64,000 nucleotides of DNA, from the NCBI RefSeq assembly GCF_002933395.1, contig NZ_PKFN01000009.1, positions 62,001 to 126,000 on the forward strand, written 5' to 3'. Shown in pieces: positions 18,550 through 27,320 of this stretch. Numbering within the stretch: position 1 is the first letter of the stretch; each line of letters starts with the position of its first letter. A program made the position numbers and the translations under genes. Origin of the DNA: Yoonia maritima (GTDB taxonomy: Bacteria; Pseudomonadota; Alphaproteobacteria; Rhodobacterales; Rhodobacteraceae). The notes beneath the pieces are model-generated. The model was not told the origin of the DNA and did not search any database. It saw only the letters and a program-made list of their open reading frames with translations.

Positions 18550-20271
18550 TTACTGCCAAGACTGGATCAGCTCGTCATAAGAAACCGTGATCGGTTCTTC
18601 GTCGGTGCTTTCCAAGGCTGCCTTTGGCGAACCCGGCTGGCTTAGCCAGTATTCCGCTTCCATTTCGTCGTTCATGAGTGGGCCTAGATCACCCTGAACG
18701 CCTGCGCGCTCAAGCCGTTCCAGAACGCGTTCTTGTTCCGCGCATAGGCTGTCCAGCGCTTCTTGGGCGGATTTCGCACCAGAGGATGCATCCCCGATGT
18801 TCTGCCACCACAGTTGCGCCAGCTTTGGGTAGTCAGGGATGTTGGTGCCTGTTGGCGACCACTGAACCCGCGCTGGTGAACGGTAGAATTCAACCAAACC
18901 ACCCAGACGCGGTGCGCGCTCGGTAAAGCTTTCGTGGTTGATTGTGGATTCACGGATAAACGTCAGACCAGCGTGCGACTTTTCAACGTCAACCGTCATC
19001 GAAGTCACGAACTGCGCGTATAGCCAAGCAGCTTGTGCGCGATCCAACGGTGTAGATTCCATCAACGTCCAAGACCCTGCATCCTGATAGCCGACTTTCA
19101 TGCCGTCTTCCCAATATGCGCCGTGTGGGCTTGGGGCCATGCGCCACAATGGCATGCCGTCTTCGTCCAGAACGGCCGCAGCACCTTCGCCAACCATGTC
19201 GGCGGTGAATGCGGTGTACCAGAACATTTGCTGGGCGATGCTACCCTGTGCCGGAATTGGCCCCGATTCAGAGAACGTCATGCCAGCTGCAGCAGGTGGG
19301 GCATAGTTGGTCAGCCAATCCACATAGCTTTCGATGGCGTAAACAGCAGCAGGAGAGTTCGTCGCGCCGCCACGTGCCACGCATGATCCGACAGGTTGGC
19401 TGTTGTCATTAACGCGCACACCCCATTCATCGACAGGCAGACCGTTTGGTTCGCCTTTGTCGCCCATACCAGCCATGGACATCCACGCATCAGTAAAGCG
19501 CCAGCCGAGTGACGGGTCTTTTTTGCCGTAATCCATGTGACCATAGATTTCAGTGTCGATGCCCATGTGGCTTAGGTCGCGGTTGGTAAAGAAGGCAGCG
19601 ATGTCTTCATATGCGGACCAGTTCACAGGCACGCCAAGGTCATAGCCGTATTCAGCTGCGAAATCTGCCATGTTCTTTTCATCGGTGAACATGTCGTAGC
19701 GGAACCAGTACAGGTTCGCGAACTGCTGTGTTGGCAGTTGGTAAAGCTTACCATCGGGCCCAGTCGTAAAGTCCAAACCGATAAAGTCAGCAAGGTCTAG
19801 TGTTGGGCTTGTGACGGCGGCGCCTTCACCAGACATCCAGTCGCTTAGGTTACGCGCCTGTTGGTAACGCCAGTGCGTACCGATCAGGTCACTGTCGTTC
19901 ACGTAGGCATCATAGATGTTCTGACCAGACTGCATTTGCGTTTGCAGTTTTTCCACAACATCGCCTTCGCCTATCAGATCGTGAGTGATCTGAATGCCCG
20001 TGATTGCGGTGAATGCAGGGGCCAATACGTTGGCTTCAAATTCATGCGTCGCGATGGTTTCAGAAACCACACGGATGTCCATGCCTGCATAGGGCTGGGC
20101 CGCATCGATAAACCACTGCATTTCTGCTTCTTGGTCCGCACGGCTAAGGGCTGAGCGTTCGATTGTGCCGTCTAGAAAGTCGATCGCAGCAGCCATGTCA
20201 GCATGGGCAACATTGCCCAGTACCGCAAAGGTCAGCGCCATCGCTGTGGTTGATTTCAAAGGTAAGTTCAT
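18550..20271 (-). CDS. glpV: Glycerol ABC transporter substrate-binding protein
   Basis: A 573-residue periplasmic binding protein with a signal peptide ending near NVAHA-D. It is much larger than standard family 1 binding proteins, as expected for GlpV of the rhizobial glpSTPQUV glycerol importer. The text FEANVLAPAFTAITGIQI and the C-terminal YWLSQPGSPKAALE fit this group from recall. The gene order (two ATPases, two permeases, a DUF2160 protein, then this gene) and its position between glpD and glpK support glycerol as substrate. GGGAGGAG 8 nt upstream fixes the start. Confidence 0.9.
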   Translation of the reverse strand: MNLPLKSTTAMALTFAVLGNVAHADMAAAIDFLDGTIERSALSRADQEAEMQWFIDAAQPYAGMDIRVVSETIATHEFEANVLAPAFTAITGIQITHDLIGEGDVVEKLQTQMQSGQNIYDAYVNDSDLIGTHWRYQQARNLSDWMSGEGAAVTSPTLDLADFIGLDFTTGPDGKLYQLPTQQFANLYWFRYDMFTDEKNMADFAAEYGYDLGVPVNWSAYEDIAAFFTNRDLSHMGIDTEIYGHMDYGKKDPSLGWRFTDAWMSMAGMGDKGEPNGLPVDEWGVRVNDNSQPVGSCVARGGATNSPAAVYAIESYVDWLTNYAPPAAAGMTFSESGPIPAQGSIAQQMFWYTAFTADMVGEGAAAVLDEDGMPLWRMAPSPHGAYWEDGMKVGYQDAGSWTLMESTPLDRAQAAWLYAQFVTSMTVDVEKSHAGLTFIRESTINHESFTERAPRLGGLVEFYRSPARVQWSPTGTNIPDYPKLAQLWWQNIGDASSGAKSAQEALDSLCAEQERVLERLERAGVQGDLGPLMNDEMEAEYWLSQPGSPKAALESTDEEPITVSYDELIQSWQ

Positions 20272-20315
20272 TATCTTATCTCCTCCCGATAGTAGAACTT
20301 TTCATTTTTGTGGCC

Positions 20316-20338
20316 GTGCGGCAGTTTTTTTGCCGCAC
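20316..20338 (-). promoter_or_regulatory. Intercistronic hairpin between glpU and glpV
   Basis: GTGCGGCA and TGCCGCAC form a perfect 8-bp stem around a homopolymeric T (plus-strand) loop. It sits in the 81-bp gap upstream of glpV. Such hairpins often protect binding-protein mRNA ends; no T tract follows on the transcribed strand. Confidence 0.45.
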
Positions 20339-20352
20339 AGCGTATCGACTGA

Positions 20353-20625
20353 TCAGACCCAGCGAAAAACCGCGCCAGCGTAGATCAGGCAGACCAGCAG
20401 CGCATAGGGCTGCGGTCCAATCTCAAGGCCGAGCCAAATCAAATTCAGAAAGGCTGATCCCAAGAGCGTGATGAATAAACGGTCACCACGGGTCGTTTCG
20501 ATCCGAAGAACGCCAACACGCGGCGTTTCCGGAAATTTGATTGCAAGGATCGTAAAAATCACAAGCAAAGTTGCGATCACAACAAAGAAGATCGCGGTCG
20601 GTGTTGTCCATGCCATCCATGCCAT
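20353..20625 (-). CDS. glpU: Small membrane protein of glycerol transporter (DUF2160)
   Basis: A 90-residue protein with three hydrophobic segments (residues about 10-30, 51-67 and 72-87) and a conserved-looking RVGVLRIETTRGDR loop. It matches the DUF2160 family found in glpSTPQUV clusters. Its role in glycerol transport is not defined, though it is always between the permease and binding-protein genes in this system. AAGGAG 8 nt upstream supports the start; it follows glpQ by 15 nt. Confidence 0.85.
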   Translation of the reverse strand: MAWMAWTTPTAIFFVVIATLLVIFTILAIKFPETPRVGVLRIETTRGDRLFITLLGSAFLNLIWLGLEIGPQPYALLVCLIYAGAVFRWV

Positions 20626-20640
20626 GTGCAGTCTCCTTTG

Positions 20641-21468
20641 TTATACGCGGCCTAGGGCAAAGCCCTTGGCGATGTAGTTACGTACGAAATAGATCACGAG
20701 AGCGCCGGGAACGATGGTCAGAACACCCGCTGCCGCCAGAACGCCCCAGTCCATACCTGATGCGGAAACCGTCCGGGTCATGGTGGCTGCAATCGGTTTG
20801 GCGTCGATTGATGTTAGCGTGCGGCTAAGCAGCAATTCGACCCATGAGAACATAAAGCAAAAGAACGCCGCGACCCCGATTCCGCTGGCGATCAGCGGCG
20901 TAAAGATACGGATGAAAAAGCGCCCAAAGCTGTAACCATCGATATAGGCTGTTTCGTCGATTTCCTTTGGTACGCCGCGCATGAACCCTTCGAGGATCCA
21001 AACCGCGAGCGGGACGTTGAACAGGCAATGCGCTAGGGCCACCGCGATATGCGTATCGAACAACCCAACAGAGCTATATAGCTGAAAGAAGGGCAGGGCG
21101 AAAACCGCAGGTGGTGCCATCCGGTTTGTGAGCAGCCAAAAAAACAGATGCTTGTCACCGAGGAATGTATACCTCGAAAACGCGTAGGCGGCAGGCAGGG
21201 CTACGGCCAAGCTGATCACCATGTTCAAGACCACATAGATCATAGAGTTGACGTAGCCCATGTACCAACTGGGGTCGGTCAGGATCTTTGCATAGTTCGC
21301 GAACGTCAGATCACGCGGCCAAAGAGAAAACCCTCCCAAGATTTCCGCGTTGGTTTTCAAGCTCATGTTTAGCAGCCAATAGATCGGCAGCAGTAAGAAC
21401 AAGAGGTAAAGTCCCATCACGATCGCCGATGTGTTGATCCGGCGGGATTTGATTGTTGAATGAGCCAT
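20641..21468 (-). CDS. glpQ: Glycerol ABC transporter permease (MalG-type)
   Basis: A 275-residue inner-membrane permease with six predicted TM segments. The EAA loop is recognisable around EIDETAYIDGYSFGRFFIRI. The start at 21468 (MAHSTIKSRR) is preferred to one 17 codons upstream, because it overlaps the glpP stop as TGATG. It pairs with GlpP to form the membrane channel. Confidence 0.88.
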   Translation of the reverse strand: MAHSTIKSRRINTSAIVMGLYLLFLLLPIYWLLNMSLKTNAEILGGFSLWPRDLTFANYAKILTDPSWYMGYVNSMIYVVLNMVISLAVALPAAYAFSRYTFLGDKHLFFWLLTNRMAPPAVFALPFFQLYSSVGLFDTHIAVALAHCLFNVPLAVWILEGFMRGVPKEIDETAYIDGYSFGRFFIRIFTPLIASGIGVAAFFCFMFSWVELLLSRTLTSIDAKPIAATMTRTVSASGMDWGVLAAAGVLTIVPGALVIYFVRNYIAKGFALGRV

Positions 21469-22340
21469 CACACGCCGTCCCGTTTGTCGAGGTTCGTCAT
21501 CACGGTGTAGAACACCCATGAAATCAATAGGATCACGAGAAAGTACATGATCGAGAATGCAGCCGCTGGTCCAAGATCGAACTGACCCATCGCCATTTTC
21601 ACAAGGTCAATCGACAAGAATGTCGTTGCATTGCCGGGGCCACCGCCCGTGACGACAAAGGGTTCGGTATAGATCATAAAGCTATCCATGAAGCGCAGCA
21701 GGATAGCGATCATCAGAACGCCTGCCATCTTTGGCAATTCGATATAACGGAACACTTTCCAACGCGACGCTTGGTCGATCTTGGCGGCCTGATAATAGGC
21801 ATCAGGGATCGACTGTAGCCCAGCATAGGCTAGCAGCGCCACAAGTGAGGTCCAGTGCCAAACATCCATGACGATCAACGTGGTCCATGCCGCAATGAAA
21901 TCTTGGGTATAGTTGTACGAAATCCCAAGTTTATCAAGCGTATAACCAAGAAGGCCGATATCGACGCGACCAAAGATTTGCCAAATGGTCCCGACGACGT
22001 TCCAAGGGATCAGCAGGGGTAAAGACATCAGAACCAGACAGAAGCTCGCCCAGAAACCTTTCTTAGGCATGTGCAGCGCGACAAAGATACCAAGCGGGAT
22101 TTCAATGGCTAGAATAATAACTGAAAAAGCTATTTGGCGTGTGAGCGCATTCCACATACGTTCTGAAGCCAACATTTCACGGAACCATTCAAGACCGGCC
22201 CAAAAGAACTGGTTGTTCCCAAACGTGTCTTGGACGGAATAGTTTACAACGGTCATCAGCGGAATTACCGCTGAAAACGCAACAAGGATCAGAACTGGAA
22301 GAACCAGAAACCATGCTTTTTGATTGACGGTCTTGTTCAT
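21468..22340 (-). CDS. glpP: Glycerol ABC transporter permease (MalF/UgpA-type)
   Basis: A 290-residue permease with six TM segments and an EAA loop around YYQAAKIDQASRWKVFRYI. It overlaps the upstream ATPase gene as TAATG and the downstream permease as TGATG, a tightly coupled operon. Family identity comes from the glpSTPQUV gene order plus recalled similarity. Confidence 0.88.
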   Translation of the reverse strand: MNKTVNQKAWFLVLPVLILVAFSAVIPLMTVVNYSVQDTFGNNQFFWAGLEWFREMLASERMWNALTRQIAFSVIILAIEIPLGIFVALHMPKKGFWASFCLVLMSLPLLIPWNVVGTIWQIFGRVDIGLLGYTLDKLGISYNYTQDFIAAWTTLIVMDVWHWTSLVALLAYAGLQSIPDAYYQAAKIDQASRWKVFRYIELPKMAGVLMIAILLRFMDSFMIYTEPFVVTGGGPGNATTFLSIDLVKMAMGQFDLGPAAAFSIMYFLVILLISWVFYTVMTNLDKRDGV

Positions 22341-23425
22341 TACGCTGCCTCCTGCTGCGATTGGACGCGCCAGTCGTCGGCGTAGACGTTGATCCCCTTG
22401 GGATCGAATACGATGCGGCTGGTGTCGGCTGCGATATTTGCGCCTTCGTCAGCGATGGCCGCGATCGGCTGGCCGTTCACGTCTAGGCGAACAATCTTGT
22501 GCCGCCCGACGTCTTCGATACGTTTGATGCGGGCAGGAATGCCGGTGCCATCAGCTGATAGTTTAATGAATTCGGGACGGACGCCAACTTGCGTGCGGCC
22601 AGTTTGCGGCGTGTACCCCGCGCCCAAATCAATTTGGGTGCCCGCGATTGATGCGGTCGATCCATCGATCGTGGCATCAAATAGGTTCATGCCGGGCGAT
22701 CCGATAAAGTACCCGACAAATGTATGCGCGGGACGTTCGAATAGTTCTTGTGGCGTGCCAATCTGGACAACGCGCCCATCGTACATCACCACAACTTTGT
22801 CAGCAAAGGTCAGCGCCTCTGTCTGGTCGTGGGTCACATAGATCATCGTGTGACCAAATTCATGATGCAGCGCCTTTAGCTGTGTGCGCAGTTCCCATTT
22901 CATATGCGGGTCGATCACGGTCAGAGGTTCGTCAAACAGCAGTGCGTTCACATCTTCGCGGACCATGCCACGACCGAGCGAAATCTTTTGTTTTGCATCA
23001 GCGGTCAGCCCGCGCGCCTTTTGGTTTAACCTGTCTTCCATCCCAATCATCGCGGCGATTTGGTTCACACGTTGCGCGATATATTTAGGATCGTCGCCAC
23101 GGTTGCGCAGTGGAAAGGCAAGGTTATCGCGGACAGTCATCGTGTCGTAGACAACGGGAAACTGGAAAACCTGCGCGATGTTGCGCTCGGCGGTTTGCGC
23201 ATGTGTGACGTCTTTGTCGTCAAACAAAATACGCCCCTGACTAGGATGCAGCAGACCCGATATAATATTGAGCAGCGTCGATTTCCCACAGCCCGAGGAC
23301 CCAAGTAGGGCATAGGCTTCTCCGTCGGTCCAGTCGTGGTTCAATTCCTTAAGCGCAAAGTCGTTTTCGCTGCTGGGATTGGGCAGGTAGGAATGTGCGA
23401 GGTTATCAAGTGTAATCTTTGCCAT
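22340..23425 (-). CDS. glpT: Glycerol ABC transporter ATP-binding protein GlpT
   Basis: A 361-residue MalK-type ATPase (not the E. coli GlpT antiporter). Walker A is LLGSSGCGKST; the Walker B region is NALLFDEPLTVID, followed by a C-terminal OB-type regulatory domain. The signature region reads LTADAKQKISLGRGMV, diverging from the canonical LSGGQ, which is typical of one of the two ATPases in this transporter as far as I recall. The start at 23425 (MAKITLDNLA) lies 1 nt after the glpS stop; a longer upstream frame overlaps glpS and is rejected. Confidence 0.87.
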   Translation of the reverse strand: MAKITLDNLAHSYLPNPSSENDFALKELNHDWTDGEAYALLGSSGCGKSTLLNIISGLLHPSQGRILFDDKDVTHAQTAERNIAQVFQFPVVYDTMTVRDNLAFPLRNRGDDPKYIAQRVNQIAAMIGMEDRLNQKARGLTADAKQKISLGRGMVREDVNALLFDEPLTVIDPHMKWELRTQLKALHHEFGHTMIYVTHDQTEALTFADKVVVMYDGRVVQIGTPQELFERPAHTFVGYFIGSPGMNLFDATIDGSTASIAGTQIDLGAGYTPQTGRTQVGVRPEFIKLSADGTGIPARIKRIEDVGRHKIVRLDVNGQPIAAIADEGANIAADTSRIVFDPKGINVYADDWRVQSQQEAA

Positions 23426-23426
23426 G

Positions 23427-24515
23427 TTACGCAGCCTCTGCATATGGGGCAGCGGACACCAATGCGCCGTCAGGCGAAAAGATATACGCATGCGCAGGAT
23501 CAAGATAAACCTTGAGCGGTTGTCCGATAGATAGATCACGGACACCATGCACAAGACCGACCCAGCGTTCGCCATGGTGGTCTAAATGGACAAATGTTTC
23601 GGACCCGGTGATTTCGGTCACAGTCAACCGTGTTGCGAATTCCAATGTGTCTGCGCCTTGTGGCTCTAACTCTAGGTGGTTCGGACGGAACCCAGCCATG
23701 TAAATCCCATCTGGTAGGTCCGCCAATTGGCTAGGTGCGGCGGCGCCTTGTCCATCACCGAAGGAAATGTTGCTGCCGGACTTAGTCACGTTGATAAAGT
23801 TCATGGGCGGATCAGAAAACACGCGTGCGGTGGTCGCATCGCTGGGGCGGCGGTACACCGTTGGTGTGAGACCAAATTGGGTTATGCGACCTTCCCATAG
23901 GGTGGCCGTGTTTCCGCCAAGTAGCAGGGCTTCTTCTGGTTCGGTCGTTGCGTAGACAAAAATCGCACCAGATTCTTCAAAAATACGTGGAATTTCAGCG
24001 CGCAACTCTTCGCGCAGCTTATAATCAAGGTTGGCAAGCGGCTCATCCAGTAAAACTAAACCAGCCTTTTTGACTAAGGCACGCGCGAGCGCACAGCGTT
24101 GCTGCTGACCACCCGAAAGCTCTAGAGGTTTGCGGTCAAGCATTGGCGACAACTGCATCAGCTCTGCTGCTTCTTTCACCGCTGCGTCAATCTCTTGCGC
24201 AGATTTGCCCATCAGTCGCATCGGTGAGGCGATGTTTTCGTAAACAGTCATCGATGGGTAGTTAATGAACTGTTGGTAAACCATGGCAACCTTGCGATCC
24301 TGAACGCGCATGCCAGTGACATCATCGCCGTTCCAAAGGATTTTTCCGGTATTGGGTACGTCCAATCCTGCCATCAGCCGCATCAGCGATGTTTTACCAG
24401 CCGAGGTCGGCCCAAGCAGGACGTTCATCGTCCCTTTTTGAAGCGTAAGATCTGTCGGGAAGATGTGTGTCTTCCCGTCAACGACCTTAGACACTCCCTC
24501 CATTTTAAGCGTCAT
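23427..24515 (-). CDS. glpS: Glycerol ABC transporter ATP-binding protein GlpS
   Basis: A 362-residue MalK-type ATPase with Walker A LGPTSAGKTSL, the canonical signature LSGGQQQRCALARALV, Walker B LVLLDEPLANLD and a C-terminal TOBE-like domain. It probably forms a heterodimer with GlpT, whose signature is degenerate, so only one composite ATP site may be fully active (inference). It follows glpD by 27 nt, in which a GGGGGGAG ribosome-binding site is visible. Confidence 0.88.
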   Translation of the reverse strand: MTLKMEGVSKVVDGKTHIFPTDLTLQKGTMNVLLGPTSAGKTSLMRLMAGLDVPNTGKILWNGDDVTGMRVQDRKVAMVYQQFINYPSMTVYENIASPMRLMGKSAQEIDAAVKEAAELMQLSPMLDRKPLELSGGQQQRCALARALVKKAGLVLLDEPLANLDYKLREELRAEIPRIFEESGAIFVYATTEPEEALLLGGNTATLWEGRITQFGLTPTVYRRPSDATTARVFSDPPMNFINVTKSGSNISFGDGQGAAAPSQLADLPDGIYMAGFRPNHLELEPQGADTLEFATRLTVTEITGSETFVHLDHHGERWVGLVHGVRDLSIGQPLKVYLDPAHAYIFSPDGALVSAAPYAEAA

Positions 24516-24542
24516 TTTTGTTTTTCTCCCCCCGGGCGGTTC

Positions 24543-26147
24543 TTAGGCCGCGTCTTTCCTTAGGACGTCGGCACGATTGGCCTGCATCCATTCATCTAAT
24601 ACCGATATTTGATCGGCAGATAGTCTGAGCCCCAGCTTACTACGACGCCAGACGACATCCTCTGCTGTGCGGGCGAATTCATTCCGCATTAGCCACACGA
24701 TCTCGGCTTCATAAAGGTTCGCACCAAAGTCTTTGCCTAGGTCGGTATAGCTCTGTGCTGTGCCCAAGATTGCGGGTGCTTCTGTGCCATAAGCGCGAAC
24801 CAAACGAAGCGCATGTGTGGGTGTCAAAAACGCATAGTCGTGCGAAAGTTCGGCAACCTTGATGTCGAACGCTGATACCTCGAAATCACCTCCGGGCAGC
24901 GCAACACCTGCCGTCCATTTGTCGGGGAGATCGGGGAAATATGCCTTAACCTTATCCATAGCACTTTCAGCCAGTCGTCGATAGGTTGTGATTTTTCCGC
25001 CAAAGACGTTCAGAACGGGCGCGCCGCCTGTGTTATCCACTTTGAGAGTATAATCGCGTGTGGCTGCCGTAGCAGAGCTTGCCCCATCATCGTAAAGCGG
25101 GCGCACACCTGAGTAGGACCAAACCACATCTTCGGCTTTAATCGTTGATTTGAAGTAGCCATTCGCAAAATCGATAAGATAATCGCGTTCGTCGTCGGTA
25201 CAGATCGGCGGAACAGAAGGGTCTTCATGGTCAGCATCGGTTGTCCCGATCAGGGTAAAATCCGTTTCATAAGGGATAGCGAAAATAATCCGGCCATCGG
25301 TTCCTTGGAAGAAATAGCATTTATCGTGATCATATAGTTTACGGGTAACAATGTGGCTGCCACGTACAAGGCGCACATCTTCGGTACTGTTTACCCGTAG
25401 CTTTTGGTGAATAATATCGCCGACCCACGGCCCCGCAGCATTGATTAGCATGCGTGCACGAACGACTTTGGTTTCATTCGTATCCAGATCTTCGATGATC
25501 ACTTCCCATAAGTCATCAACGCGCTCTGCTTTGATGACTTTGGTTCGGGTCATGATTTGTGCACCGCGTGCAACAGCATCACGCGCATTCAAAACCACAA
25601 GTCGGGAGTCTTCGATCCAACAATCAGAGTATTCGTATGCTTTGGCAAACTTATCGTCCAGCGGTGCGCCTTCGGGGCCGCTGCGTAAATCGACAGTCGA
25701 CGTGGCGGGTAGAATTTTGCGGCCACCTAGGTTGTCATACATGAACAGCCCAAAGCGGATCAGCCACGCTGGGCGGCGGCCCTTTAGCCACGGCATGATG
25801 ACATTCAACAGCTTGGATGTTGGGGTATTACCTTCGAACCGCATGTCGTTGTGGTAGGGTAGAACGAACCGCATTGGCCACGAAATATGGGGCATCGCAC
25901 GCAATAGCGTTTCACGCTCGATCAGTGCTTCGCGTACCAAACGGACTTCGAAATATTCGAGGTACCGCAATCCGCCGTGGAACAGTTTCGTTGATGCTGA
26001 TGACGTAGCAGATGCCAGATCGGACATTTCGGCCAAGGTGACCGTTAAGCCACGACCGACCGCATCACGTGCGATTCCGCAACCGTTGATGCCGCCACCG
26101 ATCACAAAGAGATCGCGTACATCTTCTGATGTCTGAGAATGTGGCAA
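24543..26147 (-). CDS. glpD: Aerobic glycerol-3-phosphate dehydrogenase
   Basis: Oxidises sn-glycerol 3-phosphate to dihydroxyacetone phosphate at the inner membrane and passes electrons to quinone. The 534-residue flavoprotein has the FAD-binding motif FVIGGGINGCGIARDA near the N-terminus, SATSSASTKLFHGGLRYLE, and GKITTYRRLAE. No ATG is available before the FAD motif; a TTG at 26147 with GGGGGAG 6 nt upstream is the likely start. It is the first gene of the glp operon, reading away from glpR. Confidence 0.95.
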   Translation of the reverse strand: MPHSQTSEDVRDLFVIGGGINGCGIARDAVGRGLTVTLAEMSDLASATSSASTKLFHGGLRYLEYFEVRLVREALIERETLLRAMPHISWPMRFVLPYHNDMRFEGNTPTSKLLNVIMPWLKGRRPAWLIRFGLFMYDNLGGRKILPATSTVDLRSGPEGAPLDDKFAKAYEYSDCWIEDSRLVVLNARDAVARGAQIMTRTKVIKAERVDDLWEVIIEDLDTNETKVVRARMLINAAGPWVGDIIHQKLRVNSTEDVRLVRGSHIVTRKLYDHDKCYFFQGTDGRIIFAIPYETDFTLIGTTDADHEDPSVPPICTDDERDYLIDFANGYFKSTIKAEDVVWSYSGVRPLYDDGASSATAATRDYTLKVDNTGGAPVLNVFGGKITTYRRLAESAMDKVKAYFPDLPDKWTAGVALPGGDFEVSAFDIKVAELSHDYAFLTPTHALRLVRAYGTEAPAILGTAQSYTDLGKDFGANLYEAEIVWLMRNEFARTAEDVVWRRSKLGLRLSADQISVLDEWMQANRADVLRKDAA

Positions 26148-26220
26148 CTGGTTCTCCCCCTACCAAGAGCCGATGGATTTCGAAAATTTATGCAGCGAGT
26201 CGCGTGCAAATGGAAGTAGA

Positions 26221-26376
26221 TTTTGTTCGTTTGCGTTCGAATTTTTGTAATTCATTGATTGTAAACGTAAAATATCACGACTTGATTTAGCCTTCTGCTA
26301 TTTGGATCGTGCGAAATGTCTAAAATCGAACATAAACGAATATTTTCATTGTCTAATTTCGCGAAAACGAACTAGT
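26221..26376. promoter_or_regulatory. GlpR-type operator cluster between glpD and glpR
   Basis: Two copies of a 17-nt motif with direct CGAAY half-sites 10 bp apart occur: TTCGAACGCAAACGAAC (minus strand, 26225-26241) and ATCGAACATAAACGAAT (plus strand, 26325-26341). A partial third copy, TTTCGCGAAAACGAAC, lies at 26359-26374. Repeated CGAA(C/T) direct repeats suit a DeoR-family repressor such as the adjacent GlpR. This would give glycerol-inducible control of both glpD and glpR. Confidence 0.6.
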
Positions 26377-26431
26377 GTTATGTGCGTTGCCGGGGGAAAC
26401 GATACCAAACGCGCAGTAAACAGGGGGGGCA

Positions 26432-27196
26432 ATGGCACAAACATTCAGAGCGCCAGAGATCATCGATATCGCGCGCCGCGAGGGCAAAGTGACCGTTGAG
26501 GGTCTGGCAGAGCATTTTGGCGTGACGCTGCAAACGATACGTCGCGATTTAACAGAGCTTGCAGATGCGGGGCGGCTTGAACGGGTTCACGGCGGCGCGA
26601 TCCTACCTTCGAGCACAACAAATATTGGCTACGAAGATCGTCGCATTTTGAACAATCAACAAAAGGTCGACATCGCCCGCGCCTGCGCAAGCGAATTGCC
26701 AGAGGATTGTTCGGTGTTCCTAAACATTGGTACCACAACAGAGGCCGTCGCAGCCGAATTGTTGAACCACCGTAACCTTATGTCAGTGACTAATAATATG
26801 AACGTGGCAAATATTCTGGCCGCAAACCCTGACTGTCAGGTCATTGTTACTGGCGGTAGCTTGCGCCGGTCAGATGGTGGGTTGGTGGGCAGCATCACCA
26901 CGGACACGATCCGAAAATTCAAATTCGACTATGCTATTATCGGATGCTCGGCTTTGGATGATGACGGCGACTTACTTGATTTCGATATTCACGAGGTGGG
27001 CGTCAGTCAGGCGATCATTGAACAATCACGGCACGTTTTTGTTGTCACAGACCACACGAAATTTCACCGATCTGCCCCTGCAAGAATCGGGTCACTTGCG
27101 GCTGTCGATGCAATTTTTACCGATAGACCTGTGTCTGAGAATTTGCAGGCCCGCTGCGATGCTTGGGGCACGCGCGTCATTTGTACGCAAAGCTAG
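26432..27196 (+). CDS. glpR: Glycerol-3-phosphate regulon repressor (DeoR family)
   Basis: A 254-residue DeoR-family regulator. The N-terminal winged helix includes LAEHFGVTLQTIRRDL and GRLERVHGGA, the DeoR signature. The C-terminal sugar-phosphate isomerase-like domain contains NIGTTTEAVA and TDHTKFHR, the effector pocket. Divergence from glpD and the operator-like repeats between them indicate that it represses the glp operon, presumably until glycerol 3-phosphate binds. A purine-rich GGGGGGG stretch precedes the ATG. Confidence 0.93.
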   Translation: MAQTFRAPEIIDIARREGKVTVEGLAEHFGVTLQTIRRDLTELADAGRLERVHGGAILPSSTTNIGYEDRRILNNQQKVDIARACASELPEDCSVFLNIGTTTEAVAAELLNHRNLMSVTNNMNVANILAANPDCQVIVTGGSLRRSDGGLVGSITTDTIRKFKFDYAIIGCSALDDDGDLLDFDIHEVGVSQAIIEQSRHVFVVTDHTKFHRSAPARIGSLAAVDAIFTDRPVSENLQARCDAWGTRVICTQS

Positions 27197-27320
27197 GGAG
27201 TTGGATGAGCGTTTTTCTATATGTAGGCGCCACTCTCACTTCTGCGCTGCAATTGGCGTGATGAGAGTAACGACAACATGACATGCTGCGGCGGTAAACT
27301 TTTGAAGAAACGTTACCGCG

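Noticed and set aside
27285..27320. GCGGTAAAC ... GTTACCGC inverted repeat between glpR and purU
   Set aside because: The loop is long, pairing is imperfect and no T tract follows, so it is not called a terminator.
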